From an uncultured Elusimicrobia bacterium (GTDB lineage: Bacteria; Elusimicrobiota; Elusimicrobia; Elusimicrobiales; UBA9959), in contig CAIRNJ010000005.1 in NCBI GenBank assembly GCA_903879915.1, forward strand, positions 1 to 36,065: DNA of 36,065 nucleotides. The letters are read 5' to 3'. The translations under genes and the position numbers were made by a program. Positions 30,395 to 36,065 of this stretch are shown piece by piece (positions within the stretch are counted from its first letter, which is position 1; each line of letters begins with the position of its first letter). Below the pieces are notes generated by a model. The model was not told the origin of the DNA, did no database searches, and worked only from the letters and a program-made list of their open reading frames with translations.

Positions 30395-32782
30395 TCAGCT
30401 GCGGAGCTTGGCGCTGAAGTTCTTTATCAGTTTCTCCAGCACGGCGGCCATGCGGGCGCCCACGTCGGCGTCGTTGAGCGTGCCCGTCATCGAAGTAAAA
30501 GTGAACCGGATGGTAATGCTGCGGAACCCGGCCGGGATATTTTTGCCTTTATAAACGTCTATCAGCCGCGCCGAGGCCAGGTCCTGCACGCCGGAGAAAG
30601 ACCGTTCCATCTCGGCCCAGCCGTGCTTTTCCTCCAGCACGATGGAAAGATCGCGCCAGTTCTGCGGGAAGGCGGAAACCGGCTTTATCTTGGCCACCTT
30701 CTGCCAGAACTCGGTCTTGCCGGCCACGGCCAGGCAGGCCAGCGGGACCTCGAAGTAAAAAATATTATTATCCTTGAAGTCGAAGGCGGCCGCCACCGCC
30801 GGGGCCAGCCGGCCCGCGTAACCCGCGGACCCCCCGCCCAGCTTCATCTCGAGACAGAGCCCCGGCTGGAAATAGGCCGGAGCTTTTTTAGGGCTTTCGA
30901 AACGGAAGCCGCTGCGGCCAGCGAACAGCCGCGTCATCATCCCTTTCAGATGATAGAAATCCGCGCGGGCCTGCCCCCCTTTCCAGAAACCGCCCTCAGG
31001 GAAATCCCCGAACATCAGCCCGGAACAGTGCGTTTCCTCCGCCTTGCCGGCGTCCTTCCTGGCGCAGGCGACCCCCGTCTCGAAGATAAGCACGGAATCG
31101 CGGCCGCGGTTGAGGTTGTAGCGCAAAGTCTTGAGCAGCCCCGGCAGCAAAGTAGGGCGCAGGTACTGGTAATCGGAGGACAGCGGGTTCCTGACCTCCA
31201 CCGCGCCCGCGGCTTCCAGCCCGCAGGCCTGCATTTCCCTGGCCGAGACGAAATCGTAATTATAAGCTTCGCTGAACCCCAGCGCGGCCAGCGTATTCTT
31301 CATTTCGGCGGTGACCGTCCACAGCGGCGTGACGGCGGAGGGCAGCATGGGCATATGAGACGCCGAGGGGATAACGTCGTAGCCTACGTAGCGCGCCACT
31401 TCCTCGGCCACGTCCCAGACCGACTCGATATCCTGGCGGTAGGTGGGCACGGTGAACTTCCACGGCTTCACGTCCTTAAGGTCGGGCTGGAAAGCCTTCA
31501 GGCAGGCGAAGATCTCGCCGTCCACGATGCCGGTGCCGAGAATAGCGTTCACGCGCTCGGGGGAGATCGCCAGCACCGGCGGCTGGTACTTCACCGGGTA
31601 GTTGTCGGTGAGCTGTTCGGCTTTGGCGCCGGGCGCGGCCTCGAGTATAAGCGCGGCCAGGCGCCGGGCCGCCTTCACGGTCAGCTCGGGGTCGGTGCCG
31701 CGCTCGAAACGGTAGGAGGACTCGCTCTTGATGCCGGTGGTCTTGGAGGCCAGGCGCACCGTGGGCGGGTTAAAGCGGGCGGATTCGATTATGATGGCGT
31801 CGGTGTAGTCGGAGACGGCCGTCTCCAGGCCGCCCATCACGCCGGCCAGGGCCACCGATCTCTTCGCGTCGGCTATCACCATCATGCCGGCGTCCAGCTT
31901 AAGGTCTTTATTGTCCAGCGTGGTGAAATGCTCGCCGGGCAGGGCGCGGCGCACTTTTATCTCGGGGCCTTCCAGCCTGGAAATATCGAAACAATGCGTG
32001 GGCTGGCCCAGTTCGTACATCACGTAGTTGGAGCCGTCTATAAGGATATTGCCCTTGGGATTGGAGCCCATGGCGCGCAGGCGCTCGGCCATCCACTCGG
32101 GGGTGCGCGCGCCGCGCAGGCCGGTCATGGCGATGGCGGTATAGCGCGTGCACAGGTCGGGCACTTCGATGTTCACGGGCACCAGGCAGCCGGCGGCGGA
32201 ACCTTCGAAAACTTTGGCCTCTTTCAGCTTCAGCCCGTAGAACAGGCAGAGCTCGCGGGCCAGCGCGTAATGGGAAAGCGCGTAGCCCTGGTTGGGCAGC
32301 ATCTCGACTTCCAGGGTATAGTCGGCCTTGGGGAAAAGCGTTACCGCGTCCACTCCCACGGCGGTGGTATCGGGCAGCACCAGGATGCCGGAATTGTCGT
32401 AGCCTTCCAGCCCCAGCTCGGCGGCCGAGCAGATCATGCCCTCGGATTCCACGCCGCGGATCTTTGCCTTCTTAAGCTCGCCCTCGGAAAGCCGGGCGCC
32501 GACCCTGGCGAAAGGGATCTTCTGTCCCACGGCGATGTTCTTGGCGCCGCACACTACGCGCATGGTCACGGCCCCGTCGTGCACGTCCACCAGCGCCAGC
32601 TTGTCGGCGTTGGGGTGCTTGTCTATCCTCATTATCTGCCCCACGCAGACGCCGGAGAAGGACGCGCCGGTCTTCTTTATCTCCTCCACCTTCAGGCCCA
32701 CGCGGGCGAGCTTCGCCGCCAGGTCCGCCGGGGCGGGAGGGTTCTCGATGAAGTCGGACAGCCAGGAATATAGTATTTTCAT
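30395..32782 (-). CDS. pheT: Phenylalanyl-tRNA synthetase beta subunit
   Basis: A 795-residue beta subunit with the usual order: N-terminal SWLSDFIE core, EMAP-II-like tRNA-binding domain (VGQIMRIDKHPNADKLALVDV, about 45-150), B3/B4 editing domain (about 200-400, GRYTAI-type LCTRYTAIAMTGL), B5 domain (TGIKSESSYRFERGTDP, VPTYRQDIESVWDVAEEVARYVGYD), catalytic-like fold, and a C-terminal FDX-ACB domain (FPQNWRDLSIVLEE...DVYKGKNIPAGFRSITIRF). It works with PheS as alpha2beta2. The ATG at 32782 shares one base with the TAA of pheS (TAATG), which fixes the start; a longer frame to 32899 overlaps pheS and is rejected. Confidence 0.96.
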   Translation of the reverse strand: MKILYSWLSDFIENPPAPADLAAKLARVGLKVEEIKKTGASFSGVCVGQIMRIDKHPNADKLALVDVHDGAVTMRVVCGAKNIAVGQKIPFARVGARLSEGELKKAKIRGVESEGMICSAAELGLEGYDNSGILVLPDTTAVGVDAVTLFPKADYTLEVEMLPNQGYALSHYALARELCLFYGLKLKEAKVFEGSAAGCLVPVNIEVPDLCTRYTAIAMTGLRGARTPEWMAERLRAMGSNPKGNILIDGSNYVMYELGQPTHCFDISRLEGPEIKVRRALPGEHFTTLDNKDLKLDAGMMVIADAKRSVALAGVMGGLETAVSDYTDAIIIESARFNPPTVRLASKTTGIKSESSYRFERGTDPELTVKAARRLAALILEAAPGAKAEQLTDNYPVKYQPPVLAISPERVNAILGTGIVDGEIFACLKAFQPDLKDVKPWKFTVPTYRQDIESVWDVAEEVARYVGYDVIPSASHMPMLPSAVTPLWTVTAEMKNTLAALGFSEAYNYDFVSAREMQACGLEAAGAVEVRNPLSSDYQYLRPTLLPGLLKTLRYNLNRGRDSVLIFETGVACARKDAGKAEETHCSGLMFGDFPEGGFWKGGQARADFYHLKGMMTRLFAGRSGFRFESPKKAPAYFQPGLCLEMKLGGGSAGYAGRLAPAVAAAFDFKDNNIFYFEVPLACLAVAGKTEFWQKVAKIKPVSAFPQNWRDLSIVLEEKHGWAEMERSFSGVQDLASARLIDVYKGKNIPAGFRSITIRFTFTSMTGTLNDADVGARMAAVLEKLIKNFSAKLRS

Positions 32783-33843
32783 TACTGAACCTGTTTCAGG
32801 ACCCTGAGATCGTTCTCGTAGAGCATGCGCATATCGCTGATGCCGTACAGCAGCATCGCGAAGCGCTCTATGCCGCCGCCGAAAGCGAAGCCGCTCCACT
32901 TCTCCGGGTCGTACTTGCAGCCCTTCAGGACGTTAGGGTGCACCATGCCGGCGCCCATCAGCTCCAGCCAGCCGGTGCCCTTGCAGACCGGGCAGCGCTC
33001 GGCGGCGTTGACGCCGCCTTTGCAGAAAATGCAGGACATGTCCACTTCGGCGCCCGGCTCCACGAACGGGAAATACGACGGGTTGAAGCGCGTCTTAACC
33101 GCGGAACCGAACAGGTCCTTCATGAAGGCGTCCGCGGTCCACTTCAGGTCGGCCATGCTGACGCCCTTGTCGACGTACAGGCCCTCTATCTGGTGGAAGG
33201 CGAAAGAATGGCTGGCGTCCACGGCCTCGGAGCGGAACACGCGGCCGGTATGGAACACGCGCAGCGGCGGGTCCTGCTTCTTCATGGAGCGGATCTGCAC
33301 CGGGGAGGTGTGCGTGCGCAGCAGCATGGGCTTGCCCAGCTGGTCCTTCGCGTCCACGTAGAAAGTGTCCTGCATGTCGCGCGCCGGGTGGAAAGGCGGG
33401 AAGTTCAAAGCTTCGAAATTGTGGTAGTCGTCCTCGATGAGCTGCCCGTCGGCCATGGTGAAGCCGAGCTTCAGGAAGCCCTCGGCCAGGCGGTTCATGA
33501 CGTGCGTGAGCGGGTGCAGGCTGCCCTTGGGGAAAGGCCACCCCGGCAGCGTCAGGTCAAGGTCGGCTTTAACGGCGGGCCCTGCGGCGCCGGCGGCGGC
33601 GCCTTTCAGCTCGGAGAGCTTCGCCTCCATCTCCTGCTTGGCGGTATTCCCCAGCGCGCCCAGCTCCTTGCGCTCTTCCAGGGGGATATCCTTCAGGTCC
33701 CGCAGCAGCAGGGCCAGCTCGCCCTTGCGGCCGAGGTAATGAAGTTCCAGCGCCTCGGGGTTCCCGGCGGGCTTTTTAGCTATAGAAACGGAAAAACTGT
33801 CCCGTATTGCGGACAGTTTCTCCTTCCACGTCGCGGCGTTCAC
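32782..33843 (-). CDS. pheS: Phenylalanyl-tRNA synthetase alpha subunit
   Basis: A 353-residue class II synthetase subunit. N-terminal coiled coil (about 1-90), then the catalytic core: motif 1-like HPLTHVMNRLAEGFLKLGF, motif 2 FHTGRVFRSEAVDASHSFAFHQIEGL and motif 3 GFAFGGGIERFAMLLYGISDMR. A zinc-ribbon-like insertion has two CxxC pairs (SCIFCKGG and RCPVCKGTGW), a known feature of many PheS proteins. The start is GTG at 33843, with a weak AAGG upstream, 9 bases after the rplT stop. Length is normal. Confidence 0.96.
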   Translation of the reverse strand: MNAATWKEKLSAIRDSFSVSIAKKPAGNPEALELHYLGRKGELALLLRDLKDIPLEERKELGALGNTAKQEMEAKLSELKGAAAGAAGPAVKADLDLTLPGWPFPKGSLHPLTHVMNRLAEGFLKLGFTMADGQLIEDDYHNFEALNFPPFHPARDMQDTFYVDAKDQLGKPMLLRTHTSPVQIRSMKKQDPPLRVFHTGRVFRSEAVDASHSFAFHQIEGLYVDKGVSMADLKWTADAFMKDLFGSAVKTRFNPSYFPFVEPGAEVDMSCIFCKGGVNAAERCPVCKGTGWLELMGAGMVHPNVLKGCKYDPEKWSGFAFGGGIERFAMLLYGISDMRMLYENDLRVLKQVQ

Positions 33844-33852
33844 GGCGCGGCC

Positions 33853-34239
33853 TTATTTCTCGGTACCGACAACTTTCTTCAGGGTGGTCCCGAGGGCTTT
33901 CCGGGCTATCGCGGCCAGCTGCGTGAACGACTTGGGATCGCGGATGGCTATTTCCGACAGCATTTTGCGGTTAAGCATGATGTTGGCCTTGTGGATGCCG
34001 TCCATGAACCTGCTGTAGGACATGCCTTCGTCGCGGGCGGCGGCGTTCAGGCGGACTATCCACAGCTGGCGGATGTCGCCCTTCTTGTCGCGGCGGTGGA
34101 TGTAGGCGGTGGTAAGGGATTTGTTCACCTGCTGCTTGGCTTGGCGCAGGCGCGTGCCTTTATCGCTGTAATAGCCTTTGGCCAGCTTCAAAACTCTTTT
34201 TTTCCGTTTGTTGCGTGCTACGCTGTATTTTATTCTCAT
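33853..34239 (-). CDS. rplT: 50S ribosomal protein L20 (bL20)
   Basis: A 128-residue basic protein with the L20 signature (RKKRVLKLAKGYY, RQLWIVRLNAAARDEGMSYSRFMDGI, LNRKMLSEIA). It binds 23S rRNA early in assembly. A Shine-Dalgarno site AGGAAG precedes the ATG. It sits between rpmI (27 bases) and pheS, the conserved order. Confidence 0.97.
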   Translation of the reverse strand: MRIKYSVARNKRKKRVLKLAKGYYSDKGTRLRQAKQQVNKSLTTAYIHRRDKKGDIRQLWIVRLNAAARDEGMSYSRFMDGIHKANIMLNRKMLSEIAIRDPKSFTQLAAIARKALGTTLKKVVGTEK

Positions 34240-34266
34240 AGGTCTTCCTGTTCCTGGTTTAGAAAA

Positions 34267-34470
34267 TTATTTGTAAGGCAGATAATCCGCGAGCAGCCGC
34301 CCTTCTGAGGAGTTCTTTTCCTCAACCTTGACGGTGCGCAGGGTCCTGCCGCGCTTGGAGGACATCCCGGTCAAAAGATGCCGGAGCCCGGACTTCCTGT
34401 GCGTCCATTTGCCGGTGCTGGATTTCCTGAAACGCTTCTTCGCGCCGCTGTGTGATTTCATTTTAGGCAT
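34267..34470 (-). CDS. rpmI: 50S ribosomal protein L35 (bL35)
   Basis: A 67-residue basic protein (MPKMKSHSGAKKRF start, then KRGRTLRTVKV), the standard L35 length and N-terminus. The leader of about 20 bases holds AAGAGAG. It has its own promoter in the gap after infC. Confidence 0.96.
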   Translation of the reverse strand: MPKMKSHSGAKKRFRKSSTGKWTHRKSGLRHLLTGMSSKRGRTLRTVKVEEKNSSEGRLLADYLPYK

Positions 34471-34496
34471 ATTTATACACTCTCTTTAATCTGACT

Positions 34497-34525
34497 ATTA
34501 TATAACTTTAGCGCCCGTCTGGGAA
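34497..34525 (-). promoter_or_regulatory. Promoter in front of rpmI
   Basis: On the minus strand TTCCCA (34520-34525), 17 bases, perfect TATAAT (34497-34502). It allows rpmI-rplT-pheST expression independently of infC. No L20-binding leader structure could be identified by eye. Confidence 0.6.
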
Positions 34526-34550
34526 GTGCGCCGCCGCAAGAACGCTCTTT

Positions 34551-35141
34551 TCAGGGCTGCTGCTCGGGCTTTACCGCCGGCCCGGCCGGTTTCGCCTGCG
34601 GCGGCTTCGCGGCCGCTACGGGCTTGCCCAGTACCGGCGCGAGCATGATGCTCATGCGGTTGCCCATCATCTGGGGCCGCCCTTCGGGGGCGCCCACGGT
34701 AGAAAGGTGGTCGCGCACGGCGTTGAGTATTTCCTCGCCGAGGTTCCTGTGCTGGTTCTCGCGGCCGCGGAACACCACGGTGACGCGGACTTTATTGTGC
34801 TCTTTCAGGAATTGCTCTATGTGCTTTACCTTGGTCTGCAGATCGTGGCTGGCGATGCGCGGGTTAAGGCGGATCTCCTTGAGCACGCCGGCTTTCTGTT
34901 TCTTCCGGTTCTCCCGGTCCTGTTTTTCTTTCTCGTAAAGGTACTTGGAAAAATCCATTACCTTGCAAACCGGCGGGTTGGCGTCGGGAGAAATTTCCAC
35001 CAGGTCCAGCCCGGCGCCCTTGGCCATAGTCTGCGCGTCGATCAACGGCTTTATGCCCAGCATGGTCCCGTGCATGTCGATGAGACGCACCTGCGGGGAC
35101 GTGACGTTCCTGTTAACTCTTATCCTCTTATCGTGATACAA
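34551..35141 (-). CDS. infC: Translation initiation factor IF-3
   Basis: A 196-residue IF-3 with the N-domain (VRLIDMHGTMLGIKPLIDAQTMAKGAGLDLVEISP, then PVCKVMDFSKYLYEK), a lysine-rich linker, and the C-domain (EIRLNPRIASHDLQTKVKHIEQFLKEHNKVRVTVVFRGRE). The C-terminus extends with an Ala/Pro/Lys-rich tail. I place the start at TTG 35141: AGGAGG lies six bases upstream and homology begins there (YHDKRIRVN). The ATG at 35204 directly follows the -10 box and would not be transcribed. A non-ATG start is usual for infC, since IF-3 itself disfavours such codons (feedback control). Confidence 0.95.
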   Translation of the reverse strand: MYHDKRIRVNRNVTSPQVRLIDMHGTMLGIKPLIDAQTMAKGAGLDLVEISPDANPPVCKVMDFSKYLYEKEKQDRENRKKQKAGVLKEIRLNPRIASHDLQTKVKHIEQFLKEHNKVRVTVVFRGRENQHRNLGEEILNAVRDHLSTVGAPEGRPQMMGNRMSIMLAPVLGKPVAAAKPPQAKPAGPAVKPEQQP

Positions 35142-35204
35142 AACCTTCCTCCTATCGAACCCGGCTGTAGCCCGCTGACGGCACGGAATACGCCCTAGAG
35201 GCAT

Positions 35205-35210
35205 ATTCTA
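35205..35210 (-). promoter_or_regulatory. -10 box of the infC operon
   Basis: TAGAAT on the minus strand; a weak TTCCAT lies 18 bases upstream (35229-35234). Transcription would begin near 35198, giving a leader of about 57 bases to the TTG start at 35141. Confidence 0.4.
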
Positions 35211-35240
35211 CCTTTTTTCCCCCTTCCAATGGAACAAAGC

Positions 35241-35987
35241 TCAGCGGGCCAGGCGGTAGAACAGCAGGCCCAGGTATTCGTTCAGGGCGCGCGCCGCGGA
35301 GTAGAAATTGCCGGGCAGGTAGTCGCGGAAGGACCTTTTCGCGCCTTTTATCGCGGTCCTGCTTACCGGGAACGGGACGATATCGGTGAAGCCGGTCTTT
35401 TTATAAAGGTATACCGAGCGCGGCATATGCGAAGCGGAGGTAAGGAGTATTATTTTCTGATAGCCCCGCTCGCCGCAGATCCTGCGCGTGAACACCGCGT
35501 TCTCGTAAGTGTCCCGCGCCTGCGTTTCTTTTATTATGTACTTTGCCGGAACCCCGAGTTCTTCCAGATAAGCCCCGGCGGCGGCGGCCTCTGTGATATC
35601 AGTGAACACCGCCCCGCCGGAGAATATCACGGGCAGTCCGGTTTTCTTATACAGCAGCGCCGCGGCGCTGACCCGCTCCAGACTGCCCGGCGACAGCCTT
35701 TCCCCCGCTGAATAAACTTCGTCCGAGTCATAAGCCCCGCCGCCCAGCACCACGATAACGTCCCCCGCCGGGGCTGCCGGCGCCGAATACTTGTACTCCA
35801 GCGGCCGCAGCAGCGCGTCAGAAAAGACCTTGGTGGACGAAACCCACATACTCCCCGCCAGCACCGCGCAGATAATAGCCCCCGGTCTGCTGCGCCGCCG
35901 CAAATAAACAGCGGCCCAGACCAGCGCCACCACAAATATCCCCGGCGGCAGAAGAAAAGGAGTGATCAGTTTTTTAAATATGAACAT
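35241..35987 (-). CDS. YdcF/ElyC-family (DUF218) membrane protein
   Basis: A 248-residue protein with two N-terminal hydrophobic segments (ITPFLLPPGIFVVALVWAAVYL and PGAIICAVLAGSMWVSS). A DUF218 domain follows: VIVVLGGGAYD (near 77-87), PVIFSGGAVF, ETQARDTYENAV, and IILLTSASHMPRSVYLYKKTGF. This is the pattern of ElyC/SanA/YdcF envelope proteins, some of which affect peptidoglycan precursor and lipid carrier metabolism. Molecular role not established. It is followed downstream by infC's promoter, 30 bases after its stop. No good Shine-Dalgarno site is visible. Confidence 0.88.
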   Translation of the reverse strand: MFIFKKLITPFLLPPGIFVVALVWAAVYLRRRSRPGAIICAVLAGSMWVSSTKVFSDALLRPLEYKYSAPAAPAGDVIVVLGGGAYDSDEVYSAGERLSPGSLERVSAAALLYKKTGLPVIFSGGAVFTDITEAAAAGAYLEELGVPAKYIIKETQARDTYENAVFTRRICGERGYQKIILLTSASHMPRSVYLYKKTGFTDIVPFPVSRTAIKGAKRSFRDYLPGNFYSAARALNEYLGLLFYRLAR

Positions 35988-36065
35988 AAGTGTTTATCCC
36001 GATAACCCGCAACCCGGAGGGTCCGGGCGGGGGCCGGGCTGGCAAAACGCGGTGTCGGCCACACC
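35988..36065. other. Right-edge sequence, no gene recognised
   Basis: This GC-rich tail upstream of the DUF218 gene holds no ORF, RNA or hairpin terminator I can support. It may be the promoter region of the DUF218 gene or the end of a neighbour outside the window. Confidence 0.3.

Noticed and set aside
30035-32773. A 912-codon open frame on the plus strand opposite radical SAM and pheT
   Set aside because: Antisense of well-supported genes, low-complexity His/Gly/Arg-rich product, no motifs.
32938-34308. A 456-codon plus-strand frame opposite pheS and rplT
   Set aside because: Antisense of conserved genes; no recognisable domain.
1-36065. tRNA, rRNA, transposase, integrase, phage or plasmid genes
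   Set aside because: None recognised on either strand; gaps are short and carry only promoters or terminators.

Overview
GC-rich bacterial chromosome, densely coded on both strands, with no rRNA, tRNA, CRISPR array, transposase or phage gene seen. I infer a Gram-negative, Elusimicrobiota-like organism. The basis is a giant secreted fibronectin-III/Ig mosaic protein of the style common in that phylum, an outer-membrane beta-barrel protein, and a GC-rich genome that still uses ATA isoleucine codons often. This is inference; no marker gene here settles the phylum.

Layout. (1) 1-7024, minus: a secreted repeat protein of more than 2,341 residues, running off the left edge, with its own near-consensus promoter. 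(2) 7228-10328: a cyclic-nucleotide-domain MscS-type channel (minus), a divergent outer-membrane protein, and tcdA for tRNA ct6A formation. (3) 10401-17260, minus: patatin phospholipase, TauE/SafE exporter, DUF1634 membrane protein, periplasmic repeat protein, sugar-nucleotide transferase and a membrane protein. Then comes a separate unit: a previously untracked 50-residue ORF, an ECF sigma factor and a membrane-anchored DUF4097 protein. The unit carries two near-identical ECF-type promoters, one before the small ORF and one before the DUF4097 gene, which suggests a small self-regulating stress circuit. (4) 17331-23342, plus: DUF1646 transporter, tryptophanase, GlcD-GlcE fusion and GlcF-like iron-sulfur protein, which looks like one catabolic operon turning tryptophan into indole, ammonia and pyruvate with an attached 2-hydroxyacid dehydrogenase. 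(5) 23383-25083, plus: GAF/HD-GYP c-di-GMP phosphodiesterase and an OsmC-like protein. (6) 25091-27701, minus: glycosyltransferase 2, RmlD-like reductase and WecA/MraY-like transferase, overlapping by ATGA, for surface polysaccharide. (7) 27763-28706, minus: CheY-like and CheC-like proteins. (8) 28871-30325, minus: a cobalamin-binding radical SAM protein. (9) 30395-35141, minus: the conserved infC-rpmI-rplT-pheS-pheT translation operon. (10) 35241-35987, minus: a YdcF/ElyC-type DUF218 membrane protein.

Two gene-start styles coexist. Many genes have a Shine-Dalgarno site, while about five have a TATAAT-like element 5-9 bases before the first ATG, the arrangement expected for leaderless mRNAs. 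The best leads are the paired ECF promoters with the 50-residue ORF, the modular growth of the giant protein, the leaderless six-codon ORF coupled to the HD-GYP gene, and the tryptophanase operon.
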